Shown: positions 26,699-37,608, numbered from the stretch's first letter. The stretch: DNA of 64,000 bases from Novosphingobium sp. (GCA_016719755.1 JADJYM010000012.1:253001-317000); one strand, 5' to 3'. Made by a program: numbers and translations. Notes: generated from the letters alone by a model not told the origin.

Positions 26699-27331
26699 CT
26701 ATCCCCACGCACCCAGAACGGTCAGATGCGCCAGTGCCGCGCCGAGCGCCAGCACCAGCGCCACAGTCAGGCGCGGGCTGGCGAACAGCGAGACCTGTCG
26801 CTGCGTGGGAAAGCTGAAGGTCACCGGGATGCCCAGCAGCTTGTAGGGGTGAACTTCGCGGAACAGCGGGTCGGCGGCCATGCGGATCATGTCGCGGCGG
26901 CTGCGATAGCGCATCAGGCCGAAGATCGACCAGCCGGGATCGGGCTCGACCCGCCATGCATCGACATAGGGGCCAACCTTGCGCCCGACCATGCCGGGGT
27001 GGCCGCCGCGCGCAATCAGGCGGCGCACGAAGGGATCCGAATAGCGGCGCATCATCGCGGAACCGGCCACCGGCTCGCCGGTATGGGGATCGGCCACCGT
27101 GCCGGGCTCCACCTTGACGAGGTTGAGCATCACGAATTCGCGCCCGTCGTCCGCTTCCAGAAAAACGCGCAAGGCGGCGGGATCGTTGGTGCCCTCACCG
27201 AACTTCCCCGCGACATCGGCGAAGAACGCGTCGATCTCCACCTTGGTCAGCGGCCCGCGCCAATTATCGTACCACAGCCGGAACGCGGCGTAGAGCGCCA
27301 GCGCCGTGCCCCAGATCGCCCATCCGCTCAT
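26699..27331 (-). CDS. Hypothetical membrane protein with a ferredoxin-like (DUF1330/EthD-type) middle
   Basis: A 210-residue protein starting MSGWAIWGTALALYAAFRLW (membrane segment 1) and ending with a second hydrophobic stretch (LTVALVLALGAALAHLTVL). In between is a soluble part with EFVMLNLVKVEPG and DPGWSIFGLMRYRSRRDMIRMA, which resembles dimeric alpha-beta barrel proteins in which a short enzyme-like domain is repeated. The start 27331 is chosen because the longer frame to 27382 adds a non-homologous, cysteine-containing leader. Function unknown. Confidence 0.65.
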   Translation of the reverse strand: MSGWAIWGTALALYAAFRLWYDNWRGPLTKVEIDAFFADVAGKFGEGTNDPAALRVFLEADDGREFVMLNLVKVEPGTVADPHTGEPVAGSAMMRRYSDPFVRRLIARGGHPGMVGRKVGPYVDAWRVEPDPGWSIFGLMRYRSRRDMIRMAADPLFREVHPYKLLGIPVTFSFPTQRQVSLFASPRLTVALVLALGAALAHLTVLGAWG

Positions 27332-27403
27332 GCCGATTCCCCCCGCCCGTTTGCAACAGACTGGGGCGCCGGGGGCGGGCAAGTCAATCCGGCGGAACGC
27401 GCC

Positions 27404-28885
27404 CTAGCGCACGCCCGCAAGCGCCTTTTGCCGCCGCCGCTGGATCGAGGAGCCGAGCCCGATCGCCTCACGGTATTTGGCCACGGTGCGCCGGGCGAGG
27501 TCATAGCCGCGCTCTTTCAGCAGATCGACCAGGGTATCGTCAGACAGGATCGCCTTGGGATCTTCGGCATCGATCAACTGCTTGATCGCCGCCTTGACTG
27601 CCTGGGCAGAGGCCCCGCCCTCGCCGTCGACCGCGCCGACGCCCGAGGTGAAGAAGTATTTAAGCTCGAAAGTGCCGCGTTCGCAGTGGAGGTACTTGTT
27701 CGAGGTGACGCGGCTGACGGTCGATTCGTGCATCGAAATCGCCTCGGCCACGGCGCGCAGGGTCAGCGGTTTCAGGGCTGAGACGCCGTGGCGGAAGAAT
27801 CCATCCTGCTGCTTGACGATTTCGGCCGCAACTTTGAGGATCGTCCGCGCCCGCTGGTCGAGCGCTTTCACCAGCCAGTTGGCATCGGCCAGCTTTTCCG
27901 ACAGCCAGCCACGCGCCGCCTTGTCATCCACCGCGCCGCGCATTTCCACGTAGTAACTGCGGTTGACGATCAGGCGCGGCAGGGTCGCCTGGTTGAGCGA
28001 CAGGTCCCAGCCGCCGTCCGCGCCCGGCGCGATCAGGATGTCGGGCACCACCGGCTCGCCCCCGCCGCGCGCAAAGCGCAGGCCGGGCTTTGGATCATAG
28101 CCGCGCAGTTCGGCCAGCATGTCGGCGAAATCCTCGTCGTCCACGCCGCACATCCGCTTGAGCCGAGCGAGTTCCCCGCGCCCCAGCAGCTCAAGATTGT
28201 CGAGCAGCCGCGCCATGCAGGGATCGTATCGATCCGCTTCCTTCGCTTGCAGCGCAAGGCATTCCGCCAGGCCGCGCGCGCCGACCCCGGTGGGATCGAG
28301 CGACTGGACCAGCGCCAGCGCGGCTTCCGCTTCGGCCAGCGGCACTCCCAGTTCATCCGCCACTTCGCGCAAGGTGACAGGCAGGTATCCCGCATCGTCG
28401 AGCAGGGCGGCGATATGGCGGCAAATAAAGGCCTGGGCCGGATCGCGCGCCGCCGCGCCGATCTGGGCGTGGAGGTGTTCGGCCAGCGTCGGCGCCTCGC
28501 CCGCGCGTTCGTCAATTCCCGGCCCTTCCTCGCCCCCGCCAAGGCGCAGGTCCGCGCTCCAGTCTCCGGTGTCGCGGTCACGGTCGAGCGCGGCAACGTC
28601 GATGTCGAGCGGGCGGTCGTCTTCGGCACGGCCTTCGGACACCAGCTGGTCAACCGGCGAGGTTTCCAGCGTGGTCCGGCGCAGGTCGGGCGCATCCTCC
28701 ACCGCTTCGGTGGGCGCCGGGCCGGATTCCCCGATTTCCAGCAGCGGGTTGCTGTCCAGCGCCTCGCCGATGAAGGTCTCGATTTCCAGGTTGGACAGCG
28801 CGAGCAGCTTGATCGCCTGCTGCAACTGCGGCGTCATCACCAGCGACTGGCTTTGCCTTAAGTCGAGGCGAGGCCCCAGCGCCAT
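27404..28885 (-). CDS. rpoN: RNA polymerase sigma-54 factor RpoN
   Basis: The alternative sigma factor that needs AAA+ enhancer-binding activators, typically for nitrogen metabolism and related genes. The 493-residue protein has region I (QSQSLVMTPQLQQAIKLLALS), an acidic region II, the core-binding region III, a helix-turn-helix region (ESTVSRVTSNKYLHCERG) and the RPN box ARRTVAKYRE at about 464-473. It follows lptB by 14 bp on the same strand, an arrangement common in proteobacteria. Confidence 0.96.
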   Translation of the reverse strand: MALGPRLDLRQSQSLVMTPQLQQAIKLLALSNLEIETFIGEALDSNPLLEIGESGPAPTEAVEDAPDLRRTTLETSPVDQLVSEGRAEDDRPLDIDVAALDRDRDTGDWSADLRLGGGEEGPGIDERAGEAPTLAEHLHAQIGAAARDPAQAFICRHIAALLDDAGYLPVTLREVADELGVPLAEAEAALALVQSLDPTGVGARGLAECLALQAKEADRYDPCMARLLDNLELLGRGELARLKRMCGVDDEDFADMLAELRGYDPKPGLRFARGGGEPVVPDILIAPGADGGWDLSLNQATLPRLIVNRSYYVEMRGAVDDKAARGWLSEKLADANWLVKALDQRARTILKVAAEIVKQQDGFFRHGVSALKPLTLRAVAEAISMHESTVSRVTSNKYLHCERGTFELKYFFTSGVGAVDGEGGASAQAVKAAIKQLIDAEDPKAILSDDTLVDLLKERGYDLARRTVAKYREAIGLGSSIQRRRQKALAGVR

Positions 28886-28899
28886 CGTTCAGATCCGGC

Positions 28900-29679
28900 T
28901 CAGAGCGTAAAGCCTTCGCCGAGATACAGCCTGCGCACATTCTCGTCCGCGACCAGCGCTTCCGGGCTTCCGGCGAACAGCACCTGCCCGCCATAGATGA
29001 TGCAGGCCCGGTCAACGATATCCAGCGTCTCGCGCACGTTGTGATCGGTGATCAACACCCCGATCCCGCGCTGCTTGAGATCGATCACCAGATGGCGGAT
29101 ATCGGCGATGGATAGCGGATCGATCCCGGCAAAGGGTTCGTCCAGCAACATGATCGAGGGCTTGGCGGCCAGCGCGCGGGCAATTTCGCAGCGGCGGCGC
29201 TCACCGCCCGACAGGGCCATTGCGGCGCTGGCACGCAGCCGGGTGAGACTGAATTCATCAAGCAGGCGCTCCAGTTCCTGGGCGCGGACGTGCTTGTCCG
29301 GCTCGACCAGTTCGAGCACGCAGTTGATGTTCTGCTCAACCGTCATGCCCCGGAAGATCGAGGTTTCCTGCGGCAGATAGCCCAGCCCCAGGATCGCCCG
29401 CCGATACATCGGCAGGTTGGTGACATCGACCCCGTCCATCAGGATTCGGCCCGAATCCGGCCGGACCAGCCCCATGATCGAATAGAAGCAAGTGGTCTTG
29501 CCCGCGCCGTTGGGGCCAAGCAGGCCCAGTACCTCGCCCTTGCCGATCGACAGCGAGATATCGGTCAGCACCGCGCGCTTGTCATAGCTCTTGGCGATCG
29601 AGATCACTTCCAGCCCGCCTTGCGGGATCGGCTGGACGGCGGCGGAGCGCGCTTCGGCGAGAGCTGCGGTGTCGGGCAT
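28900..29679 (-). CDS. lptB: LPS export ABC transporter ATP-binding protein LptB
   Basis: The ATPase that powers LPS extraction from the inner membrane with LptFG. Its 259 residues show Walker A GPNGAGKTT (about 55-63), the Q-loop GYLPQETSIFRGM, the ABC signature ALSGGERRRCEIARAL and Walker B SIMLLDEPFAGID, followed by the H-loop in ITDHN. An N-terminal extension of about 20 residues precedes the family start. lptA and lptC, often just upstream, are absent here: the region upstream instead holds a divergent small membrane protein. Confidence 0.95.
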   Translation of the reverse strand: MPDTAALAEARSAAVQPIPQGGLEVISIAKSYDKRAVLTDISLSIGKGEVLGLLGPNGAGKTTCFYSIMGLVRPDSGRILMDGVDVTNLPMYRRAILGLGYLPQETSIFRGMTVEQNINCVLELVEPDKHVRAQELERLLDEFSLTRLRASAAMALSGGERRRCEIARALAAKPSIMLLDEPFAGIDPLSIADIRHLVIDLKQRGIGVLITDHNVRETLDIVDRACIIYGGQVLFAGSPEALVADENVRRLYLGEGFTL

Positions 29680-29862
29680 GGTCCCCGCGATTTAGGCGGG
29701 TTCACCGCGCTCGGCAAGCGGGCGCAAGCGAACCGGGGCCAATCTGGCAGGTTTCGTGCATGTCCGGCGCTGGCACCAAGGGCATTCCGCTACGGTAAAC
29801 GGGGCTTGCCTGCCCGGCGCTTCGGTGTTTAACTCCGATTCGGGATAAGAGGGGATGCAGCC

Positions 29863-30243
29863 ATGGCCAACGCCTGGGACAATTCCGTGACGGAAACGCA
29901 CACGGCGCCGCGATCGATCGACTGGCGCAAGCGGATGAGCGACAATATCGCCTATGCGCTGCTGGTCTATACCGCGCTGCAGATTTTCATGACGATGGGC
30001 GCGCTGCACGGCAAGGGCGGCTCGATCCTGCCCTATTTCGCGCTGGTGGTGCTGGTCGCCGCGATCATTCCGGCATGCCGCCGGTTCGAGAAGCGCTGGA
30101 ACCGCCTGAACGACGATCAGGCCGCCAGTCCCGAGTTCGCCAGCTGCTACCGGCGCGACCAGATGTGGCTGTGGGCGCTGGCGATCGGCCTGCCGTTCCT
30201 GCTGACCGGCGTATTCTGGGTGCTGGCGCACACCGTCGGGTGA
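29863..30243 (+). CDS. Hypothetical membrane protein with about three membrane segments
   Basis: A 126-residue protein with a hydrophilic N-terminus, then membrane segments around 38-56, 62-76 and 103-122, with a basic loop (RRFEKRWNRL). No family recognised. The ATG at 29863 is preceded by AGAGGGGA about 9 nt upstream. It is transcribed away from lptB; nothing suggests a functional link. Confidence 0.7.
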   Translation: MANAWDNSVTETHTAPRSIDWRKRMSDNIAYALLVYTALQIFMTMGALHGKGGSILPYFALVVLVAAIIPACRRFEKRWNRLNDDQAASPEFASCYRRDQMWLWALAIGLPFLLTGVFWVLAHTVG

Positions 30244-30315
30244 TCTTCGCGCCCTGATTGCCCTTTCGCACCTGACTCCCTAAGTCGGCACTCCCTGATC
30301 CGGAGTGCCTGACGC

Positions 30316-31662
30316 ATGCTTTCCCCCGACCAAGCCCTTGACCGCGCCCAGGCCCTGGTCGAACGAGCCCGCCGCGCCGGGGCGGATGCCGCCGATGCGG
30401 TCTATTCCGGTGGCGCATCGGAAAGCGTCTCGATCCGGCTGGGCAAGTTGGAAGACGTCGAGCGTTCGGAAAGCGAGCACCTGGACCTTCGGGTGTTCGT
30501 CGGCAGTCGCTCCGCCTCGATCGGTTCCAGCGACCTGTCGGACGCGGCGCTGGGCGAACTGGCAGAGCGCGCCGTCGCCATGGCCCGCGCCGCGCCGGAA
30601 GATCCCTATGCCGGCCTGGCCGCGCAAGACCTGCTCAGCCGCGCCCCCTTCCCCGATCTTGACCTCAGCGATCCGCATGAACCCAGCCCCGAAGCGCTGC
30701 GCGAACAGGCACTCGCCGCCGAGGACGCCGCGCGCGCCGTTGCGGGCGTTACCAACAGCGAAGGCGGCAGCGCCAGTTCCAGCGCCCGCGCCTTCGCGCT
30801 CGCCACCAGCCACGGCTTTGCCGGGGCCTATGGCGGAACCGGCCGCGCCCTGTCCGCCTCGGTAGTCGCAGGCGAGGGCTCGTCGATGCAGCGCGACTAT
30901 GCCTGGCGTAGCGCGCACCACGCCGAAGACCTGATATCGCCCGAAGAGATCGGCAAACTGGCGGGCACGCGCGCGGTTGCGCGGCTGAACCCCGGACGGC
31001 TGAAAAGCGGGACCATGCCGGTGGTGTTTGATCCGCGTGTGGGCGGCTCGCTGGTCGGCCATTTCGCGGGCGCGATATCGGGCAGCGCGATCGCCCGCCG
31101 CTCCAGCTTTCTGTTAGACAAGGAGGGCGAGCAGATCTTCGCCTCCGGCATCCAGATCATCGACGATCCGCTGCGCCCGCGTGGCCTGATCTCGCGCCCC
31201 TTCGACGGCGAAGGCCTGCCCACGGCTGCGCGCCACCTGGTCAAGGACGGGCGCATCACCGGCTGGCTGATGGACAGCGCCGCCGCCCGCCAGCTTGGCC
31301 GTGCGCCCACCGGCCATGCAGTGCGCGGCCATGGCGGCGCGCCAGGCGTCTCGCCCAGCAACATGCACCTTGCCGCCAGCAGCTTAAGCGTGGCCGAACT
31401 GATCGCCGATATCGATGAGGGCGTGCTGGTGACCGAACTGATCGGTCACGGCGTCAACGGCGTGACCGGCGATTACAGCCGGGGCGCATCGGGCTTTCGC
31501 ATCGTCAAGGGCGAGATTACCGGGCCGGTCGCGGAATTCACCATCGCGGGCAACCTGATCGACATGTTTGCGCACCTTTCGGTGGCCAGCGACCTGGAAT
31601 GGCACCGCAGCGTCAACGTGCCGACGATCCGGGTGGACGGCATGACGGTGGCCGGCGACTGA
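30316..31662 (+). CDS. pmbA: PmbA/TldE metallopeptidase component
   Basis: TldE/PmbA pairs with TldD to degrade or process peptides such as microcins and the antitoxin CcdA. The TldD partner (which carries the zinc motif) is not in the window. The 448-residue product shows the family's N-terminal RAGADAADAVYSGGASESVS, the central SGSAIARRSSFLLDK and the C-terminal GVLVTELIGHGVNGVTGDYSRGASGF and EFTIAGNLIDMFAHL segments. The family assignment is firm. The first base is TTG/ATG-ambiguous in effect; the first in-frame ATG at 30316 is used. Confidence 0.93.
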   Translation: MLSPDQALDRAQALVERARRAGADAADAVYSGGASESVSIRLGKLEDVERSESEHLDLRVFVGSRSASIGSSDLSDAALGELAERAVAMARAAPEDPYAGLAAQDLLSRAPFPDLDLSDPHEPSPEALREQALAAEDAARAVAGVTNSEGGSASSSARAFALATSHGFAGAYGGTGRALSASVVAGEGSSMQRDYAWRSAHHAEDLISPEEIGKLAGTRAVARLNPGRLKSGTMPVVFDPRVGGSLVGHFAGAISGSAIARRSSFLLDKEGEQIFASGIQIIDDPLRPRGLISRPFDGEGLPTAARHLVKDGRITGWLMDSAAARQLGRAPTGHAVRGHGGAPGVSPSNMHLAASSLSVAELIADIDEGVLVTELIGHGVNGVTGDYSRGASGFRIVKGEITGPVAEFTIAGNLIDMFAHLSVASDLEWHRSVNVPTIRVDGMTVAGD

Positions 31663-31697
31663 AGCAGCGCCACGCGGCCAGCGCGGCGCCGAAAATC

Positions 31698-31719
31698 CCC
31701 CTCCCGTCTGCGGGAGGGG
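31698..31719. terminator. Hairpin between convergent pmbA and ppa
   Basis: A perfect 9-bp stem (CCCCTCCCG / CGGGAGGGG) with a TCTG loop, with no T run. It probably serves as a weak bidirectional terminator for the convergent genes. Confidence 0.4.
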
Positions 31720-31739
31720 AGTTCAAGGACGCAGGCGGC

Positions 31740-32279
31740 TCAGCCCGCCTTCGAGTTCTCGTAGCGCTCGATGCATTCCAGCACGACGCGCTTGGCGTCT
31801 CCGGCATCGCCCCACTTGCCGATCCGCACCCATTTCTCGGCCTCAAGGTCCTTGTAATGGGTGAAGAAGTGCTCGATCTGGGCGAGCACGATCGAGGGCA
31901 GGTCCTTCTGCTCGCCGATGTCGGAATAGTACGGGAAGGTCGAATCGACCGGCACGCAGATCAGCTTTTCATCGCCGCCGTGTTCGTCTTCCAGGTTCAG
32001 CACGCCGATCGGCCGGGCGCGCACCACGCAGCCCGGAACGAAGGGCGAGCGCGCGATCACCAGCGCGTCGAGCGGGTCGCCATCGTCCGACAGGGTGTGG
32101 GGGATGAAGCCGTAGTTCGCCGGATAGCGCATCGGCGTGTGCAGGATGCGGTCCACGAACAGCGCGCCCGATTCCTTGTCGAATTCGTACTTCACCGGCT
32201 CGCCGCCGACGGGCACTTCGATGATGACGTTAAGGCTCTCGGGCGGATTGTCGCCCACGGGGATCTTGTCGATACGCAT
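31740..32279 (-). CDS. ppa: Inorganic pyrophosphatase
   Basis: Hydrolyses pyrophosphate, pulling biosynthetic reactions forward. The 179-residue product is the length of family I bacterial enzymes. The metal-binding signature DDGDPLDALVI is present, together with YEFDKESGALFVDRIL and the C-terminal EHFFTHYKDLEAEKW. The start is the ATG at 32279. It converges on pmbA, with a hairpin between. Confidence 0.95.
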   Translation of the reverse strand: MRIDKIPVGDNPPESLNVIIEVPVGGEPVKYEFDKESGALFVDRILHTPMRYPANYGFIPHTLSDDGDPLDALVIARSPFVPGCVVRARPIGVLNLEDEHGGDEKLICVPVDSTFPYYSDIGEQKDLPSIVLAQIEHFFTHYKDLEAEKWVRIGKWGDAGDAKRVVLECIERYENSKAG

Positions 32280-32327
32280 GGGCAGCGCCCTTAGCGCCGC
32301 CCATGCTGCATCGCAACACGCTTTGGA

Positions 32328-34292
32328 CTATTTCGTCTTGGTAACAGGACGAAGCGGCATCAGCAGGCGATCAAGCCCCGTCGGCGCCTTGCCCGGCGCG
32401 GCGCGTTCGACCCATGGCCAGCGCAGACCGCCGCGGTAATCCACCTTTACCGTTTCGAAGCGGTCGCCGCGCTGGACCAGCAAATCGATCCCGCCGCCCG
32501 CCTTGGCCGAGCTGATCGCCTTCTTCAGCCCGTCCGCGTCATAAGTGGTGCCGCCCACGGCCACGATCTTGGCACCGGTCACGATCCCGGCGTTGAAGGC
32601 AGGGCTGTCCCACTGCACGGCGGTAACCTTGCCGTCCTTGTCGATCGTGGTGCCCAGGGAATAGGTGAGCGAGAGGATCTTGGCATCGGTCATCCGCGCC
32701 TTGTCGAAGGGGTTGGGCTCTTCCTTCCAGACCAGGCGGTATCCGCCCGCCTCGATTCCCTGAACCGGCGCGGGCTGGCCGGGCTGGTTGAAGCGTTCGT
32801 TCAGGAAGCCTTCCCAGTCGCGCGGCAGCACGGTGTTGAGTGTTGCGGCAACGTCCTTCAACTCGAAGGTCAGCTGCCCCCAATCGCCGTCACGCATCCC
32901 GAAGAAAGCCCGCGCAAAATCGTCGATGCTCTTTTTCCCGGCGGTTTCGCGGCGGATGATCTGGTCAATCTCCAGCCAGACCAGCGCGCCTTCGGTGTAA
33001 TAGTCCTCGCTGCGCGCCAGCGAGGCATAGGGCTTTGCCTTGCGCGCGGCGAACACTGGATCGAAGCCCGTATCCTCGACCGAGCGCCAGCGCCGCCCCG
33101 GCTGCTCGGAGAAATTGCCCGCCCAGTTGGCCAGCATCCCCAGCACCATGTCCTTGCCCTGGAGGCCTGACCGGGCGGCCAGCACCAGCCCCCAGAACTG
33201 GTCCTGCCCTTCATAGGCCCAGAGCAGGTCGCCCTGCATCGGCTGGCGGTAATCGGGGGTCCACAGCCGCGCCGGGCGGCGGAACTTGCCCGACCACGAA
33301 TGGGCGTATTCGTGGGGCAGCAGGTTGCGGTCCCACTCGTTCTTGTCCCATTCGGTAAAGGCGTCAGGCTCAAGCTGGTTCTCGCTGGATCGGTGGTGTT
33401 CCAGTCCGATGCCACCCATCCGGTTAGTCAGGGCCAACAGGAACTCATAATGGTCGAAATGGTTGGCGCCGAACGCCAGTCGCGATTCGGTGACGAGGTG
33501 GCGGTGAAGCTCGATGTGTTCGGGCTTGGCCTCAAGCTGCTCGGGCTTGTCGGAGACGACATTGAGCGTGACCTTCTGGCCCAGATCCCATTTACGGAAG
33601 TATTTGCCAGCGAAGATCGGCGAATCGACCAGCACTTCGTAGTTGGTCTCCGCCCATGACCAGCGATTGCCGGACCGGCTGACCCCGTCCAGCGCGGTCG
33701 CCGCCGTCCAGCCATCGGGCAGGGTAACCGCAGGCTTCACCCGGATCTGGCGGACATAGTGGCCGGCGGGATAGAGGCTCATCTTCTCCCACTGCAGGTT
33801 CAGCATTTCCTGCGTCATGGTGATTCGTCCCTCACTGCTCTGAAGCGGCGAAGTGTGGAGGAAGCGCGCGGTCACCTGGCGGGCGCCCTTGGGCAGGGTG
33901 ACATGGAAGGCGTTCACTTCCACCCGGTCGCGCCGCCATTCCAGCTTCTTGCCGTCCGCCTCGAAGCCGATGTCGACCAGTTCGGCCAGCGGCCCGCGCG
34001 GACCATGGTTGCCCGGTAGCCACTGCGGGAACAGCATGATCAACTTGTCCGCGCCGGGTGCCACCGGGATAGTCTGGACCACACGGTAAACCCCGCGCCG
34101 GACATCGCTGGCGTCAATGTCGAGCCCCAGTGTGCCGCCGGGGTAGGGCACGTCGGCGGCATCGGGCACTTCGCGCGAGATCGGCACGGTCAGCGGCGCG
34201 GACAGCTGGTTCTGGGCGTTTGCGGGAGAGGCGGCAATCGGCAGGGCGATCAGGGGCGCGGCGCCGAGGATCAGGATCTTGAATTTGCTCAT
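32328..34292 (-). CDS. M61-family glycyl aminopeptidase-like peptidase with PDZ domain
   Basis: A secreted metallopeptidase of 654 residues. A Sec signal peptide ([26 protein letters not shown]) is followed by the M61 N-terminal beta-rich region. The catalytic domain has the zinc-binding HEYAHSW motif and the family-typical [14 protein letters not shown]. The C-terminal PDZ-like domain ([20 protein letters not shown]) is usual in bacterial M61 proteins. The ATG at 34292 is chosen because it begins the signal peptide; the longer frame to 34391 adds 33 residues outside the family. It is divergent from hisS. Confidence 0.9.
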   Translation of the reverse strand: MSKFKILILGAAPLIALPIAASPANAQNQLSAPLTVPISREVPDAADVPYPGGTLGLDIDASDVRRGVYRVVQTIPVAPGADKLIMLFPQWLPGNHGPRGPLAELVDIGFEADGKKLEWRRDRVEVNAFHVTLPKGARQVTARFLHTSPLQSSEGRITMTQEMLNLQWEKMSLYPAGHYVRQIRVKPAVTLPDGWTAATALDGVSRSGNRWSWAETNYEVLVDSPIFAGKYFRKWDLGQKVTLNVVSDKPEQLEAKPEHIELHRHLVTESRLAFGANHFDHYEFLLALTNRMGGIGLEHHRSSENQLEPDAFTEWDKNEWDRNLLPHEYAHSWSGKFRRPARLWTPDYRQPMQGDLLWAYEGQDQFWGLVLAARSGLQGKDMVLGMLANWAGNFSEQPGRRWRSVEDTGFDPVFAARKAKPYASLARSEDYYTEGALVWLEIDQIIRRETAGKKSIDDFARAFFGMRDGDWGQLTFELKDVAATLNTVLPRDWEGFLNERFNQPGQPAPVQGIEAGGYRLVWKEEPNPFDKARMTDAKILSLTYSLGTTIDKDGKVTAVQWDSPAFNAGIVTGAKIVAVGGTTYDADGLKKAISSAKAGGGIDLLVQRGDRFETVKVDYRGGLRWPWVERAAPGKAPTGLDRLLMPLRPVTKTK

Positions 34293-34412
34293 GGGTGCTT
34301 CATGCCGACAGGGCAGCACACCCGCAATCCCGCGGGCGAGGCTTTTCGACGAGCGACAAGCCAGGTCCGCGATTCTTCCCTTTCGCGGCAAACCGCTCTA
34401 GGGGCCTCCCCC

Positions 34413-35654
34413 ATGAGCACACCGCAAGCGATCAGGGGCACCCAGGACATTTTCGGCGCCGAGGCCGAAGCTTTCGTGCATGTCGTCGACACGTTCGAGC
34501 GCGTGCGCCGGCTCTACCGTTTCCGCCGGATCGAAATGCCGGTGTTCGAAAAGACCGAAGTCTTCAGCCGCTCCATCGGCGAGACGACCGATGTCGTCTC
34601 CAAGGAAATGTACAGTTTTGAGGACCGGGGCGGCGAATCGCTGACCCTGCGGCCCGAATTCACCGCCGGGATCGCCCGCGCCTTCCTGACCAACGGCTGG
34701 CAGCAGCACGCGCCCCTGAAAGTGGCGACGCACGGCCCGCTGTTCCGCTATGAGCGCCCGCAAAAGGGCCGCTACCGTCAGTTCCACCAGCTCGACGCCG
34801 AGATCCTGGGTTCCGGGGAACCGCAGGCAGACGTCGAACTGCTGGTGATGGCTGACCAGCTGCTCAAGGAACTGGGCATTTCCGATGGCGTCACGCTGCT
34901 GCTCAACACGCTGGGCGATGCGCCGAGCCGCGATAGCTGGCGCGCCGCGCTGGTCGAATACTTCCGCGCCCACCGCGCCGACCTGTCCGAGGATTCGCAG
35001 GACCGGCTGGAGCGCAACCCGCTGCGCATCCTCGATTCCAAGGACCCGCGCGACAAGGGCTTCACCGAGGCCGCGCCGAAGATCGACGATTACCTCTCCG
35101 CCGAAGCGCAGGATTTCTTCGCGGCGGTCACTGCCGGACTGGATGCAGCGGGGGTGCAATGGACCCGCGCCCCGGCGCTGGTCCGCGGCCTCGACTATTA
35201 CCGTCACACCGCCTTCGAATTCGTCACCGACCGGTTGGGTGCGCAGGGCACGGTGCTGGGCGGCGGGCGCTATGACGGCCTGCTCGAAAGCCTTGGCGGG
35301 CCGCACACCCCGGCGGTCGGATGGGCGGCTGGGATCGAGCGGCTGGCAATGCTGGTGCAGGACGCCGGGCAGGTCGCGCCAGACATGGTCGATGTCATCC
35401 TGGCGATCGAGGATGACGCCGCCATTGCGTTTGGCACCCGCGCGCTGAAAGCCCTGCGCAGCGGCGGCCTTTCTGCGGACATGGTGGCCAGCGGATCGCC
35501 CCGCAAGCGGTTCGACAAGGCTTCGAAGATTCCCGCCAAGGTGCTGGTCGGCGTGACGATCCGCGACGGTCAGGTTGCCTGCAACACCCGCTCGTCCGGC
35601 TATTCGCAGGATGCTGTGCGCGTCACCTCGCTGCTGGAATCTCTGACGGCGTGA
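34413..35654 (+). CDS. hisS: Histidyl-tRNA synthetase
   Basis: A class II aminoacyl-tRNA synthetase of 413 residues. Motif 2 is [16 protein letters not shown], the histidine-binding segment is [15 protein letters not shown], and motif 3 is near [11 protein letters not shown]. The C-terminal anticodon-binding domain ends with [17 protein letters not shown]. The ATG at 34413 (start of [15 protein letters not shown]) is the family start, although the frame is open from 34302. Its TGA overlaps the GTG of prfA, indicating a translationally coupled hisS-prfA-prmC unit. Confidence 0.96.
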   Translation: MSTPQAIRGTQDIFGAEAEAFVHVVDTFERVRRLYRFRRIEMPVFEKTEVFSRSIGETTDVVSKEMYSFEDRGGESLTLRPEFTAGIARAFLTNGWQQHAPLKVATHGPLFRYERPQKGRYRQFHQLDAEILGSGEPQADVELLVMADQLLKELGISDGVTLLLNTLGDAPSRDSWRAALVEYFRAHRADLSEDSQDRLERNPLRILDSKDPRDKGFTEAAPKIDDYLSAEAQDFFAAVTAGLDAAGVQWTRAPALVRGLDYYRHTAFEFVTDRLGAQGTVLGGGRYDGLLESLGGPHTPAVGWAAGIERLAMLVQDAGQVAPDMVDVILAIEDDAAIAFGTRALKALRSGGLSADMVASGSPRKRFDKASKIPAKVLVGVTIRDGQVACNTRSSGYSQDAVRVTSLLESLTA

Positions 35655-36721
35655 GCGTTTCCGACGCCCGCCTTGCGCAGCTTGCCGCCCGCTTCGCCGA
35701 GCTTGAGGCGCGGCTGGCTTCGGGCACGCTGGAGGGCAAGGACTTCGTCTCCGCCAGCCGCGACTTTGCCGAGCTGGAGCCAGTGGCCAAGGCCGCCGCA
35801 GCGGTCGCCGCCATGCGCGCGGAACTGGCCGAGCTGTCCTCGATCTCCGATCCCGACCCCGAGATGCGCGCGCTGGCCGAAGAGGAAGTGCAGCGGCTGA
35901 AGGCACAATTGCCCGAGGCCGAGCAGCGCCTTGCCGTCTCGATGCTGCCGCGCGATGCGGCGGACAGCCGCCCGGCCATGCTGGAAATCCGCGCTGGAAC
36001 CGGAGGCGACGAAGCCGCGCTGTTCGCCGCCGACCTGCTGCGGATGTACGAACGCTTCGCCGCCGAACAAGGCTGGCGCTTCGAAATCGTCAACGCCAAC
36101 TCCAGCGACATCGGCGGTTTCAAGGAAGTGGTCGCCCACGTCAATGGATCGGGGGTTTTCGCCAGGTTGAAGTTTGAAAGCGGCGTCCACCGTGTGCAAC
36201 GTGTGCCTGTCACCGAAAGCGGCGGGCGCATCCACACCAGCGCGGCGACTGTCGCCGTTCTGCCCGAACCCGACGAGGTCGATGTCGCGATCGAGGACAA
36301 GGACCTCAAGATCGACATCTACCGGGCCAGCGGCGCGGGCGGGCAGCACGTCAACACCACCGATTCGGCGGTGCGGATCACCCACCTGCCCAGCGGCCTG
36401 GTAGTGATCTGCCAGGACGAGCGCAGCCAGCACAAGAACAAGGCCAAGGCCATGCAGGTGCTGCGCGCGCGCCTGTATGAAAAGATGCGTGACGAGGCCC
36501 AGGGGGCAGAGGCCGAGGCGCGCAAGGCCATGGTCGGCTCCGGCGATCGCTCGGAACGCATCCGCACTTACAATTTCCCGCAAGGGCGCGTGACCGATCA
36601 CCGCATCAACCTGACGCTCCACCGCCTGCCCGAGATTCTTGAAGGCACCGGCCTTGGCGAACTGATCGACGCCCTGACCGCCGAGGATCAGGCCAAGCGG
36701 CTTGCGGCGATGGATTCGTGA
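35651..36721 (+). CDS. prfA: Peptide chain release factor 1
   Basis: RF1 recognises UAA and UAG and triggers peptide release. The 356-residue protein carries the [15 protein letters not shown] anticodon-mimic region (P-x-T type) and the GGQ motif at about residues 230-232 ([19 protein letters not shown]), which is methylated by PrmC. The GTG start overlaps the hisS stop by 4 bp. The adjacent prmC gene, overlapping by 4 bp, encodes the enzyme that modifies this GGQ glutamine, so gene order and biochemistry agree. Confidence 0.97.
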   Translation: MSVSDARLAQLAARFAELEARLASGTLEGKDFVSASRDFAELEPVAKAAAAVAAMRAELAELSSISDPDPEMRALAEEEVQRLKAQLPEAEQRLAVSMLPRDAADSRPAMLEIRAGTGGDEAALFAADLLRMYERFAAEQGWRFEIVNANSSDIGGFKEVVAHVNGSGVFARLKFESGVHRVQRVPVTESGGRIHTSAATVAVLPEPDEVDVAIEDKDLKIDIYRASGAGGQHVNTTDSAVRITHLPSGLVVICQDERSQHKNKAKAMQVLRARLYEKMRDEAQGAEAEARKAMVGSGDRSERIRTYNFPQGRVTDHRINLTLHRLPEILEGTGLGELIDALTAEDQAKRLAAMDS

Positions 36722-37608
36722 GCATCGCCCGCGGTCCCGATCTCGCCGACGCCCGCACAGTGGCCGAGGCCTTGCGCGCCGCAACCGAAGTGCTGGGTCC
36801 CCGCACCGACAGCGCCCGCTTTGATGCCGAAGTGCTGATGGCCCATGCGCTGGGGGCAAGCCGTTCGGAACTGTTCCTGAAACGGATGGGCGATCCCGTG
36901 CCTGCCGCTTTCGCCGCGCTGATCGCCCGCCGCGCCGCGCATGAACCGGTGGCCTATATCACCGGGCACCAGAACTTCTTCGGCCTCGATTTCGCGGTCA
37001 CCCCTGATGTCCTGATCCCGCGCCATGACAGCGAAGTGCTGATCGAGGCGGCGCTGGCCGCCTGCGCCGATGCGCGCCGGGTGCTCGATTGCGGCACCGG
37101 ATCGGGCGCACTTCTGCTGGCCGCGCTGGACCACCTGCCACGGGCAAGCGGCGTGGGCATCGACCGTTCGCCCGCCGCGCTGGCGGTGGCGCGCGGCAAC
37201 GCCATGCGGCTCGGGCTGGACAGCCGCGCGGTGCTGCTTACCGCCGACTGGGATACCCCCGGCTGGACACAAGGTCTGGGCGGCCCATTCGACCTGATCC
37301 TGGCCAATCCGCCCTATGTCGAGGAGGCGGCAGAGCTTGAATCCTCGGTCCGCGATCATGAACCGGCGGGCGCACTGTTTGCCGGGCCGGAAGGTCTTGA
37401 TGCCTACCGGGTGCTGATCCCACAGCTGCCCGCCCTGCTGGCACCGGGCGGAACCGCGATTTTGGAGATCGGTCATCTGCAGGCCAAAGCGGTGGAGGAG
37501 ATTGCCCGCGCTGCCGGTTTTGCGGCATGCCTGCACCACGACCTGGCCGATAGGCCCCGCGCACTTGAACTCAAGATTCCGCTTGGCAAGGCGGGAACCA
37601 GCGCCTAA
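36718..37608 (+). CDS. prmC: Peptide chain release factor N5-glutamine methyltransferase PrmC
   Basis: Methylates the glutamine of the GGQ motif of release factors with S-adenosylmethionine. The product has 296 residues. The SAM-binding motif is [16 protein letters not shown] and the catalytic NPPY is in [11 protein letters not shown]. An N-terminal helical domain holds [19 protein letters not shown]-like sequence. The GTG at 36718 overlaps the prfA stop by 4 bp, consistent with coupled translation. Confidence 0.95.
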   Translation: MSIARGPDLADARTVAEALRAATEVLGPRTDSARFDAEVLMAHALGASRSELFLKRMGDPVPAAFAALIARRAAHEPVAYITGHQNFFGLDFAVTPDVLIPRHDSEVLIEAALAACADARRVLDCGTGSGALLLAALDHLPRASGVGIDRSPAALAVARGNAMRLGLDSRAVLLTADWDTPGWTQGLGGPFDLILANPPYVEEAAELESSVRDHEPAGALFAGPEGLDAYRVLIPQLPALLAPGGTAILEIGHLQAKAVEEIARAAGFAACLHHDLADRPRALELKIPLGKAGTSA

